Shown here: piece after piece, positions 16,855 to 25,173 of the stretch
Position numbering within the stretch: the first letter of the stretch is position 1
Layout: each line of letters begins with the position of its first letter
Source: PWND01 sp964601515
Lineage (GTDB): Bacteria; Bacteroidota; Bacteroidia; Bacteroidales; UBA7960
Direction of reading: 5' to 3'
Length of the DNA stretch: 64,000 nt
Assembly: GCA_964601515.1 (NCBI GenBank)
Contig: CAZRNU010000002.1
Span: 9,274-73,273, forward strand
Program-made: the position numbers and the translations under genes
The notes under the pieces: generated by a model
Databases searched by the model: none
What the model was told of the DNA's origin: nothing
The model's input: only the letters and a program-made list of their open reading frames with translations

Positions 16855-19800
16855 ATGGAAAAACTCAACATAATTATAAACGGAAAAATAGCAGAAGGCT
16901 TCAAGGGAGAAACTATTTTGCAAACAGCAAACCGTTACGGTATAGAAATTCCTACATTATGCAACGACGAGAGGCTTCAGCCATTTTCGTCGTGCTTCGT
17001 GTGTGTAGTGGAAGTTGAAGGCATGAGAGGATTACAACCGGCATGTTCTACCAAAATAACCGAAGGGATGAACATAAATACTAATAACGAAAGAGTAACT
17101 AATTCAAGAAAATTTGCTCTTGAACTAATTGCAAGCAATCACTATGCTGATTGTGCCGCACCCTGCAAAGAAAGATGTCCTGCCGGCGTCGATGTGCAAG
17201 GTTATATTGCACTGATAAATCAGGGATTATATAGTGAAGCTGTTGAACTTATAAAGAAAGTAAACCCATTACCTGCTGTTTGCGGAAGAGTTTGTGTTAG
17301 ACCATGCGAAGTTGCATGCAGAAGAAATCTTCTCGAAGGCGTTGGTGTTGGCATTGATTATCTTAAGAGATATACATCAGACAAAGATATTCAATCAAAA
17401 AATCCATTTCGACCTGAATTAAAAAAATCAACAGGAAAAAAAGTTGCAGTAATTGGCGCCGGACCGGGTGGACTCACTGCTGCATATTATCTGCAAATTG
17501 AAGGTCATTCAGTTGAGATTTTTGAAGCCAGTCCAAATCCGGGTGGTATGCTTAGATACGGGATTCCACCTTACAGACTCCCAAATGACGTTATTGATGC
17601 CGAAGTAAAAGCAATAACTGATATCGGAGTAAAAATACATTACAACCAAAAATTGGGCGACAATGTTTCATATAAAGACCTCAAAAACAAATTCGACAGT
17701 GTTGTTTTGGCTATTGGATCCCAAAGTGGAACAAGCATAGGTTGCGAAAATGATGACGCAGGAAATATTTTTTCAGGTATAGACTTCCTTAGAAATATGG
17801 AAATGACCGGTCAAAAGTATGATTTCACAGGGAAAAAGGTTGGAGTTATCGGAGGTGGTAACACGGCAATGGATTGCTGTAGAACAGCTATGCGTTGTGG
17901 TGCATCGGAAATATATGTTCTTTACAGAAGAACAGAAAAAGAAATGCCGGCAAACCCTATTGAAATTCATGAATCAAAACTTGAAGGAATAAATTATATG
18001 TTTCTGACTGCTCCTGCTAAAGTTGTAAAAGATGCCAAAGGAGATTTGAAATCATTACTTTGCTATAAAATGGAACTTGGAGAACCGGATGCTTCAGGTA
18101 GAAGACGTCCTGTAAAAGTTGAAGGAAGCGACTTTGAAGTTGAACTTGACTATATCCTTGCTGCTATCGGGCAAAAAACTGTTGTTAACTTCATTAATGA
18201 CATCAACCTGAATTCTGATCAAGAATTAATTATTAATAAATGGGGCGATATTGATGCAAATCCAAAAACTCTGCAAACCTCTGTAAAACATATTTTTGCA
18301 TGTGGCGACGGAGTAACAGGACCTGCAACACTTATTGAAGCTATAGCTCAGGGAAAACTTGCTGCTCAAAGCTGTAATAAATTCCTGCTAGGAATGAATG
18401 TAACCCCACCTGAAAAAGAATTTTTAAGCAAGAAAGAAAATTTTATAAAGCAAGAAAAACAACATTATCATGGTCATTATGCCTCTCAAGAAAGAGAAGA
18501 GATGCCAACACTTGACCCCAAAAAGAGAAACAACTTTGAAGAAGTTGAACTCGGCTATTCCGATAAGCAAGCATATAATGAAACATTAAGATGTCTGGAG
18601 TGCGGTTGTGTGGAATATTACAGCTGCGATTTAAAAAAATATTCAACTGAATATAATGTTGAGCAAACTCATTTTGCAGGAGATTTCAAAAAACATAATG
18701 TGGACTTTTCTCACCCATATATAGAAATAGACAACAACAAATGTATTCTTTGTGGTAGATGTGTAAGAATTTGCAGGGAAGTTGTCGGAGCAAATGCACT
18801 TGGATTTATAAACAGAGGCTTTGAAACTTTTGTCGCACCAAGTTTAAATGCAAAACTTTCTGATACTAATTGCGAATCATGTGGTATGTGTATTTCTACA
18901 TGCCCTACTGCTGCTTTATCTGAAAATGTTCCTTTCAAACCTGGACCTTTAAAAACTGAAGAAATAAACACTATATGCAATTATTGCTCTATTGGTTGCG
19001 AAATTATACTTAACCATAAATCAGGCTTTTTTACTAAAACTGATGGTGCAAAAGGCTTGATAAATAAAGATGGAAATATTTGTAAATATGGACGATTTGG
19101 ATACAGACATTTAAACGATAAAAAAAGGATTATTAAGCCTCTGTTGAATAAAAACGGGAAGTTTGAGGAAATCTCATTTAGCGAAGCTTATCAGCTAATT
19201 ACTGAAAAGATTAAAAAATCAAATGCCGAGGAAAATGCATTTTACTCAGGAGCTAGACTTTGTAATGAAGAAATATATATGATTCAGAAACTAGCCAGAG
19301 CAGGTGCTAAAACAAATAATGTTTTTTCGTTTCATTACATGGGAAGAGAAAAAGCTTTTTCTGAAAACAGCAATTTCAATGTTTCTTTTGATAATTTAAA
19401 GCATGTTTCTCAATACTTTATTTTAGGTTCTGAGTTAAATCATGAAAATGGAGTAGTTGGGTTTATTATATCAAATGAGAAATACAACAATCATAAGCCT
19501 GTTTATCTTATTACAGAAAAACAGCAAAGCACAATGACGCACAAGGCCGATTCTGAGCTTATAATAAATTCATACTATAATTTCATTAAAGCTGCAAATC
19601 ATTATATAATATCTAACAAGCTTGAAAATAGCGTGTTTATTAAAGATCATTCGGTTGGTTTTGAAAGTTATAAAGCTACTTTACTAAAAGAAAAGTTTGA
19701 AGATATAGTTAAGAAAGCAGGCTGTAGTGAAAATGACATTAAAACTTTTGTTGAACAATACAACAAAGAACATAAATCGGTTATTGTATTTGCCGAGAAA

Positions 19801-20550
19801 AACGTTTCTCCCGAAACATGCTTTGAATTGCAGAATTTATCGATGCTAACAGGGAAAAAAGGCAAGATTGGTGCAGGAATACTATCTCTAAAAGAGAAAA
19901 ATAATTCGCAGGGTTTATTCGACATGGGAGCGTTTCCGGGCATTATTCCGGGTGGTTTAAACATAAAAGAAGATAAAGCATTAGAAGTATTATCATCAAC
20001 ATGGGATGTTAATGGGTTATCAAATTCCATTGCAGAAGACTCTTACAATCTATTTTCAAGCGGGCGAATAAAAAACATGTTTATTTTTGGTGAAGACCCT
20101 GTTGGGTGCAGTATAAATAAAAATATGATTTTGGATGCTATAAAAAAATCAGATTTTGTTGTTGTTCAAGATTTTTACATGAGTGAAACTGCTGAGTTGG
20201 CAACATTAATTTTACCTGCAACTATGAATTTTGAAACAGGAGGAAGTTATACAAATACTTGGAAATACATACAGCAATTTGAAAAATCAATAAATTATAA
20301 AGTTGAACAATCAAGTTTTGAACAACTAGTAGAGCTGCACAACAGATTAGGAGTTAACAATAAAATAAATAATCCCGCAGATGCATTGATTGAAGCAATG
20401 AGCATAGTTGAAAAACTAAATGTATTAAATGAGAAACCTTCAGTATTTAACAGCACTGAAGATAAAGCCTGCTCAATGCTATTTAAACACGGTTGCGATA
20501 TATTAGTTAAGAGATTTGATGAAGAATTTGAAAGCTCTTTAAACAATTAG
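16855..20550 (+). CDS. large Fe-S/FAD subunit: NuoG/FdhA-like with inserted GltD module
   Basis: A 1231-residue fusion. In order: [2Fe-2S] domain (1-80; C36, C47, C50, C64), a His/Cys region running into a GltD-type N-terminal domain (about 95-175, C100-C155), FAD domain (GAGPGG, 201-206), NAD(P) domain (IGGGNTAMD, 332-340; VLYRR), then CLECGC, a two-cluster ferredoxin (C630/633/636/640 and C673/676/679/683), a FdhA-type [4Fe-4S] site (C708, C711, C715, C743) and a molybdopterin-oxidoreductase-like domain. At the position aligned with the Mo-ligating Cys/Sec there is G830 (HYMGREK), and no molydopterin-binding C-terminal domain is seen, so it should not be a formate dehydrogenase. Probably exchanges electrons between NADPH, NADH and ferredoxin; this is inference. 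Confidence 0.85.
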   Translation: MEKLNIIINGKIAEGFKGETILQTANRYGIEIPTLCNDERLQPFSSCFVCVVEVEGMRGLQPACSTKITEGMNINTNNERVTNSRKFALELIASNHYADCAAPCKERCPAGVDVQGYIALINQGLYSEAVELIKKVNPLPAVCGRVCVRPCEVACRRNLLEGVGVGIDYLKRYTSDKDIQSKNPFRPELKKSTGKKVAVIGAGPGGLTAAYYLQIEGHSVEIFEASPNPGGMLRYGIPPYRLPNDVIDAEVKAITDIGVKIHYNQKLGDNVSYKDLKNKFDSVVLAIGSQSGTSIGCENDDAGNIFSGIDFLRNMEMTGQKYDFTGKKVGVIGGGNTAMDCCRTAMRCGASEIYVLYRRTEKEMPANPIEIHESKLEGINYMFLTAPAKVVKDAKGDLKSLLCYKMELGEPDASGRRRPVKVEGSDFEVELDYILAAIGQKTVVNFINDINLNSDQELIINKWGDIDANPKTLQTSVKHIFACGDGVTGPATLIEAIAQGKLAAQSCNKFLLGMNVTPPEKEFLSKKENFIKQEKQHYHGHYASQEREEMPTLDPKKRNNFEEVELGYSDKQAYNETLRCLECGCVEYYSCDLKKYSTEYNVEQTHFAGDFKKHNVDFSHPYIEIDNNKCILCGRCVRICREVVGANALGFINRGFETFVAPSLNAKLSDTNCESCGMCISTCPTAALSENVPFKPGPLKTEEINTICNYCSIGCEIILNHKSGFFTKTDGAKGLINKDGNICKYGRFGYRHLNDKKRIIKPLLNKNGKFEEISFSEAYQLITEKIKKSNAEENAFYSGARLCNEEIYMIQKLARAGAKTNNVFSFHYMGREKAFSENSNFNVSFDNLKHVSQYFILGSELNHENGVVGFIISNEKYNNHKPVYLITEKQQSTMTHKADSELIINSYYNFIKAANHYIISNKLENSVFIKDHSVGFESYKATLLKEKFEDIVKKAGCSENDIKTFVEQYNKEHKSVIVFAEKNVSPETCFELQNLSMLTGKKGKIGAGILSLKEKNNSQGLFDMGAFPGIIPGGLNIKEDKALEVLSSTWDVNGLSNSIAEDSYNLFSSGRIKNMFIFGEDPVGCSINKNMILDAIKKSDFVVVQDFYMSETAELATLILPATMNFETGGSYTNTWKYIQQFEKSINYKVEQSSFEQLVELHNRLGVNNKINNPADALIEAMSIVEKLNVLNEKPSVFNSTEDKACSMLFKHGCDILVKRFDEEFESSLNN

Positions 20551-20599
20551 TATTAAACAGGTAATTTGGGTAAATAAAAAAAAACAAAAACATAAAAAC

Positions 20600-21055
20600 A
20601 TGAAAGCATTTGAAAACATAGATGAAGTATTGGATTTTGCAATGAATGCAGAACAAGAAGCTGTTGATTTTTACACTCAATTGGCATCAGTAATGAACAA
20701 CCCCCAGATGAAGGAAACATTTTTAGAGTTTGCTAAAGAGGAGATAAAGCATAAAGCCAGATTAAAAAAGATTAAGGAAGAAAAGGTTTTTGACCAAAAC
20801 CCTGAAAAAGTTGCAGATTTAAAAATTGCTGATTATACCGTAAATGTAACCCCAAGTCCCGACATGAACTATGCCGACGCACTTGTTTTAGCAATGAAGA
20901 AGGAGAAGGCTGCCTTCAGATTATATTACGCATTAGCAGAAAGAACCACAAATCCTGAACTTAAAAAGGTGTTTGAAGAGCTTGCAATAGAAGAATCAAA
21001 GCATAAACTTAAGTTTGAACTCGAATACGACGAACATGTACTGAGAGATAATTAA
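20600..21055 (+). CDS. rubrerythrin-like ferritin family protein
   Basis: A 151-residue four-helix diiron protein. Two related halves contain the metal ligands: AEQEAVDFY and EEIKHKARL in the first, KKEKAAFRLY and EESKHKLKFE in the second (E...ExxH twice). There is no C-terminal rubredoxin domain, so it is a rubrerythrin-type ferritin lacking the electron-transfer half. Such proteins reduce peroxide or handle iron in anaerobes. It lies 49 bp after the Fe-S flavoprotein complex on the same strand, suggesting it protects or serves that complex (inference). Confidence 0.88.
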   Translation: MKAFENIDEVLDFAMNAEQEAVDFYTQLASVMNNPQMKETFLEFAKEEIKHKARLKKIKEEKVFDQNPEKVADLKIADYTVNVTPSPDMNYADALVLAMKKEKAAFRLYYALAERTTNPELKKVFEELAIEESKHKLKFELEYDEHVLRDN

Positions 21056-21060
21056 ACAAA

Positions 21061-21435
21061 ACCCTCCATGAACCTCTGTTCTCTCCGTGCCTCCGTGGTA
21101 AAAAAACCCCGTGAAAAAACCGGATATTTATTCAATCCATAAAAGACTTATCCGCTACAGTGAAGGTTTTTCAATCCTGAAAATTTGAATAAAAAACAAT
21201 CTGATTTCCCAGCTTCTTTGCGTAACTCTGCGCAACCTCAGCGTAACTTAGCGTAATAACCTAAAGCTATACGCAGAGAACCGCAAAGAATCCGCAAAGG
21301 CTCGCAATGGAATTATAACAATCTTTTCAATCCCTTCAATCCACCGGATATCTCGCTTACGCTCGATATGACAGCAGTTTCCCGCCGAACTATCTGAATG
21401 ACAAAGCCATTCCGGCTGTAGCTACAGAGTAGTGA
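21061..21435. repeat. intergenic region of degenerate dispersed repeats
   Basis: The 392-bp gap holds no gene. It contains CTCTCCGTGCCTCCGTGG (21079-21096), then TTTGCGTAACTCTGCGCAAC and AGCGTAACTTAGCGTAAT (21218-21258) facing the inverse-oriented ACGCAGAGAACCGCAAAG and AATCCGCAAAGG (about 21272-21301). Similar words recur near 61945 and 63912. These resemble the short dispersed intergenic repeats common in Bacteroidota genomes. Confidence 0.75.
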
Positions 21436-21447
21436 GCGTATGTATAA

Positions 21448-22491
21448 TCAAAATACAAATGGAATAATCCCATTTTGAATTTTATGCCGAGGTTGTATTT
21501 TTGGTTCATATTTATTGGCATCACCAACCACAATTATATCAATAGGGTCTTTTCTAACAACGCTTTCATCAGTTACAATTCTTGAACCATCAGACATGTC
21601 TATAGTAGGAATAGGGTAATAACCTAACATCCTTAAATTAGCTGTATTTGTAGCAAAACCAACCGCACCATAAACAACAAAGAATGGAATATCAACTGAT
21701 GCTATTAAGTTGGCGGTAATGCTGCTTACATCAAAAAGAAACTTTTGATCATTAAAGCTAACAGCATCCGTTGTACGATCATATGCATCAATATCAACCG
21801 GCTTAAGGTCTATCCCAGAGCTGGTGTGAAACTTTGTATAGCCACCCTGAACAGAAAGATGTATAAGCGGTAACTTTTCAAAAACAGGAATCCACTGCTT
21901 TATACTATGCTTTATACCAAACCCATACAAACCGATTCTACCGGTATTTCCTAAATTAAACTCAGGAGTATATCTGAAAATTAAATCTGTGTCAAAAGGC
22001 ATCCCAATGCCTGCCTGAATCATAGGCGCAGGGATATAAGCCAATCCAACTCCGTTTGGAACTCTATATTTAGTCAACTCAACAGGATTTCCATTATATT
22101 CCATGTAATAGGCAAGATGAGATCTCTCGCTGTCAGGCACTCCGGAAAATGTTGGCACTACATCATCGCCAATTACTGTTGCATCAAGGTTTAATGAAGA
22201 AAGGCTATACGATCTGGCTACAGAAGGAACAATTGATGTATTAAGAGATACAGTAAGATCAAAGCCAAACAAACTATGAGGCTTTGCGGTATTATACCAT
22301 CCTGCATTCAGATTGGCTCCAAAACCATCAATAAAAGGATTTAGGTATGCCTCTGAAATTTTCTCAGCATCATCAATACCACCTGTTAACAAACGCCCCA
22401 TAATATCAATCTGAGCATAAGATTTACCTGCAAACAGACTTAAAAGCCCAAAACAAAAAACCAGACTATACTTAACTAGCAATGTTTTCAT
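21448..22491 (-). CDS. DUF6588-like outer-membrane protein
   Basis: A 347-residue protein with a signal peptide (cleavage after SYAQ, about residue 27) and a beta-rich body of alternating hydrophobic/polar strands ending in a Phe (FVF), typical of outer-membrane barrels. Recurrent features include YLNPFIDGFGANLNAGWYNTAKPH and LAYIPAPMIQAGIGMPFDTDLIFRY, which resemble the Bacteroidota family DUF6588. No function is established. It follows rny on the same strand after 27 bp, and is read before the repeat-filled spacer. Confidence 0.8.
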   Translation of the reverse strand: MKTLLVKYSLVFCFGLLSLFAGKSYAQIDIMGRLLTGGIDDAEKISEAYLNPFIDGFGANLNAGWYNTAKPHSLFGFDLTVSLNTSIVPSVARSYSLSSLNLDATVIGDDVVPTFSGVPDSERSHLAYYMEYNGNPVELTKYRVPNGVGLAYIPAPMIQAGIGMPFDTDLIFRYTPEFNLGNTGRIGLYGFGIKHSIKQWIPVFEKLPLIHLSVQGGYTKFHTSSGIDLKPVDIDAYDRTTDAVSFNDQKFLFDVSSITANLIASVDIPFFVVYGAVGFATNTANLRMLGYYPIPTIDMSDGSRIVTDESVVRKDPIDIIVVGDANKYEPKIQPRHKIQNGIIPFVF

Positions 22492-22518
22492 AATACAAAA
22501 TATTTAGTTAAAATTAAT

Positions 22519-24060
22519 TTATTTTGCAAACGACACAGCCCTGATTTCACGAATTACTGTAATTTTAATCTGACCGGGGTATGTCATTTCTGTTTGAATT
22601 TTCTTTGAAAGATCATAAGCAATTTGTTCAGCTTCTTTATCAGAAACCTTGTCACTTCCTACAATAACCCTTAGTTCTCTACCGGCTTGTATTGCGTATG
22701 TTTTAACAACTCCCGGATATGAGAGAGCCAATTCTTCCAAGTCATTTAGCCTTTTAATGTATGATTCAACAACTTCTCGTCTTGCTCCCGGTCTGGCACC
22801 TGATATAGCATCACACACCTGAATAATGGGTGAAATAAGGCTTGTCATTTCAACCTCATCATGGTGAGCTCCAATTGCGTTAATAACTTCCGGTCTTTCT
22901 TTGTATTTTTCAGCCAGCTTCATACCGAGTAGAGCGTGTGGAAGATCCGGCTCATTATCGGGCACCTTGCCAATATCATGCAACAATCCGGCTCTTTTAG
23001 CCAGCTTTGTGTTTAATCCAAGTTCGGCAGCCATAGTAGCAGCAAGATTTGCAACTTCTCTAGAGTGCTGAAGCAAATTTTGTCCGTAAGAAGACCTGTA
23101 TTTCATTCTACCCACAAGTCTGATTAGCTCATGATGAAGATTATGAATACCAAGATCAATAGCCGTTCTTTTTCCGATTTCGATTATTTCCTGCTCAATT
23201 TGTTTTTGAGTTTTTGCAACTACCTCTTCAATTCTTGCAGGATGAATACGGCCATCAGTAACAAGTTTATGCAATGATAACCTTGCAATTTCCCTTCTAA
23301 CAGGGTCAAAGCCTGACAGAATAATTGCTTCAGGAGTATCGTCAACAATTATCTCAACGCCTGTTGCCGCTTCCAATGCTCTGATATTTCTACCTTCACG
23401 ACCAATAACACGACCTTTAATTTCATCATTTTCAATAGGGAAAACAGAAATAGAATTCTCAATTGCAACTTCGGTAGCAGTTCTTTGAACAGATTGTAAA
23501 ACAAGCTTTTTAGCTTCCATATTTGAAGTAATTTTTGCTTCATCCATTACTTCTTTTATGTACGCTTGAGCATCTTGTTGAGCTTCATTTTTTAGAGCCT
23601 CAACAAGTTGTACTTTAGCTTCCTGCGAAGACATTCCGCTGATTGCTTCAAGTTTTTCAATTTGCTCTTTGTATGACTTGTCTAGATCTGATTGTTTTTT
23701 TGTTACGATCTCAAGTTGGTTATTTAGATTTTCCTTAACAATATCAACTTCTTTCTGCTTTCTTTGAATTTCTTCAAGTTTTTGATTAATAGAAGCTTCT
23801 TTTTGTTTTAGTCTGTTTTCCTGAGTAAGAATTGCCAAGTTTTTCTCGGCAACATATTCTTCATGTTCTGCTTTAAGCTGTATAAACTTTTCTTTTGCCT
23901 GAAGCATTTTTTCTTTTTTCATCACTTCAGCTTCAGCCAAAGCATCTTTAAGTACTCGCTGGCTTTTGCTCAAAAGAGATTTCCGCATTATTGTTACGGA
24001 AATTAATAAGCCTAAACCTAAGCCTGAGATTCCGATAATTATAATAGTTAATATGTCCAT
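22519..24060 (-). CDS. rny: ribonuclease Y
   Basis: A 513-residue membrane-anchored endoribonuclease that starts mRNA decay. N-terminal transmembrane helix ([20 protein letters not shown]), a long coiled coil (about 30-190, Lys/Glu-rich), KH RNA-binding domain ([19 protein letters not shown]) and an HD domain (LLHDIGKV, with AIGAHHDE). Length matches the family (about 500-520). Located downstream of zapA and the 6S RNA on the same strand. Confidence 0.97.
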   Translation of the reverse strand: MDILTIIIIGISGLGLGLLISVTIMRKSLLSKSQRVLKDALAEAEVMKKEKMLQAKEKFIQLKAEHEEYVAEKNLAILTQENRLKQKEASINQKLEEIQRKQKEVDIVKENLNNQLEIVTKKQSDLDKSYKEQIEKLEAISGMSSQEAKVQLVEALKNEAQQDAQAYIKEVMDEAKITSNMEAKKLVLQSVQRTATEVAIENSISVFPIENDEIKGRVIGREGRNIRALEAATGVEIIVDDTPEAIILSGFDPVRREIARLSLHKLVTDGRIHPARIEEVVAKTQKQIEQEIIEIGKRTAIDLGIHNLHHELIRLVGRMKYRSSYGQNLLQHSREVANLAATMAAELGLNTKLAKRAGLLHDIGKVPDNEPDLPHALLGMKLAEKYKERPEVINAIGAHHDEVEMTSLISPIIQVCDAISGARPGARREVVESYIKRLNDLEELALSYPGVVKTYAIQAGRELRVIVGSDKVSDKEAEQIAYDLSKKIQTEMTYPGQIKITVIREIRAVSFAK

Positions 24061-24150
24061 TTTTAGAAATTTAAAATTAGTAATCAGATTTTAATAGTAA
24101 ACGTTTATATATGTTTATTTGTTCGAGATTGAATGTCAGTTATTTAAATA

Positions 24151-24349
24151 AAAAAACCCGCATAATTCAATGAGGTTAGATGAAACCCCAAATATACATG
24201 GTTAGGGCAACCGGGGCTTTTCGAACTTCCTGCGATGCAGAAGCAAACTATCGGCAAGCCGATATTCAGGCCTGTTCTTGAAATCCCGAGTTGTGACCGT
24301 TTAGTTTATAGCGTTGAGTTTCAAAACGTATCTTGAATTGATGCGGGTA
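24151..24349 (-). ncRNA. ssrS: 6S RNA
   Basis: On the minus strand the ends pair as ACCCGCAT(C)AATTCAA with TTGAATTATGCGGGT followed by T-rich sequence, giving a closing stem and terminator. Inner helices include TGAAAC/GTTTCA, CAACTCGGG/CCCGGTTG and a terminal ATCGGC-TT-GCCGAT hairpin, so the molecule is one long interrupted hairpin of about 200 nt. 6S RNA, which binds sigma70 RNA polymerase, is commonly encoded next to zapA; here it lies between zapA and rny. Boundaries are estimated from pairing. Confidence 0.8.
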
Positions 24350-24374
24350 TATTGAAATATTTTTCAAAGAACGT

Positions 24375-24668
24375 TTATTCCTTTTCCAGATAACTGTTAA
24401 GCAGTTTATCGATGTTCACCAGCTTTTCCTTAAGAGGCTGCTGATATTCAACTTTTTTTTCACTACTTAATAATTCCACACTAATTTGCAATCCCACCAT
24501 TGCCAACAAATCTTGCTTATCTCTGAAAGCATAGTTTGCTGCAAATTCCTGCAACTTCTCATTGATTCGCTTACCGGCTTCCCTCAGGGATATTTCTTCT
24601 TCTTCGCTTGTAACGCTAAGTCTGTATGGCCTGTCAGCGATTATTACTGAAATAAATTGTTCCTTCAT
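24375..24668 (-). CDS. zapA: cell division protein ZapA
   Basis: A 97-residue protein of the ZapA family, which binds and cross-links FtsZ at the division ring. It has the typical N-terminal segment (VIIADRPYRLSVTSEEEEISLREAGKRINEKLQEF), a DLLAMVGLQISVELL helix and a coiled-coil C-terminus. The 6S RNA begins about 25 bp downstream, a conserved gene order. An upstream coiled-coil gene lies 18 bp before it. Confidence 0.9.
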   Translation of the reverse strand: MKEQFISVIIADRPYRLSVTSEEEEISLREAGKRINEKLQEFAANYAFRDKQDLLAMVGLQISVELLSSEKKVEYQQPLKEKLVNIDKLLNSYLEKE

Positions 24669-24686
24669 CAGTGTGAAAATTTGCGG

Positions 24687-24971
24687 TTATCTGTTTAAAA
24701 GCGAATAGCACTTTTCAATTTCCCGCAAAAGATCATTAATTTTTTGTTTTGCCTGTGATGAGTCTCCCCTCTCAAGCACTTTGACAACTTTTAATGTTTG
24801 AATTTCATACCTCAACTCAGCAATGATATCAGTCTTTTCGTCTATTGCTGATTTTAAATCAGACACTTCCACTTTTAAACTGCCATTTTCTGTATTTAGC
24901 TGGTCAATCTGAAATACTAATCTCTTAATTTTAGTCTCAAATCCTTCAACTATCAGAGGCAAATCATCCAT
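24687..24971 (-). CDS. small coiled-coil protein upstream of zapA
   Basis: A 94-residue acidic, fully helical protein with heptad pattern (LIVEGFETKIKRLVFQIDQLNTENGSLKVEVSDLK). Position before zapA suggests a ZapB-like or division-associated role, but the family was not recognised with confidence. A TACCTTTG box lies 27 bp upstream. Confidence 0.75.
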   Translation of the reverse strand: MDDLPLIVEGFETKIKRLVFQIDQLNTENGSLKVEVSDLKSAIDEKTDIIAELRYEIQTLKVVKVLERGDSSQAKQKINDLLREIEKCYSLLNR

Positions 24972-24997
24972 AAAAAGAAACCTTTATATAATATTAA

Positions 24998-25005
24998 CAA
25001 AGGTA
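24998..25005 (-). promoter_or_regulatory. -7 box of the zapA unit
   Basis: Minus-strand TACCTTTG matches TAnnTTTG exactly, 27 bp before the coiled-coil gene. Confidence 0.5.
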
Positions 25006-25122
25006 TTACTTTTCGCATAAATTTAGTTATTTTTTTTTAATAAAAGAAGTAGTTTGAAGAAATATTAATCATTTTTTATCATTGGTTTTTTATTCGCAAA
25101 AAGATGTAATATTTTCTGTTGT

Positions 25123-25138
25123 ATGACATATATGTCAT
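25123..25138. promoter_or_regulatory. 16-bp perfect palindrome near the DUF2851 promoter
   Basis: ATGACATATATGTCAT is its own reverse complement and ends 9 bp before the -7 box TATTTTTG (25148-25155), that is between -33 and -7. It could be an operator, or chance in AT-rich sequence. Confidence 0.4.
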
Positions 25139-25147
25139 TTTATCTAT

Positions 25148-25155
25148 TATTTTTG
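25148..25155 (+). promoter_or_regulatory. -7 box of the DUF2851 gene
   Basis: TATTTTTG matches TAnnTTTG. Its position places the transcript start near 25162, so translation must start at the ATG at 25174 and not at the upstream in-frame ATG (25123). Confidence 0.5.
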
Positions 25156-25173
25156 CACTTTAATATGCTATTT

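Noticed and set aside
16855..20550. Formate dehydrogenase alpha subunit as the name of the large gene
   Set aside because: No Cys or Sec at the Mo-ligand position, and no C-terminal molydopterin-binding domain.
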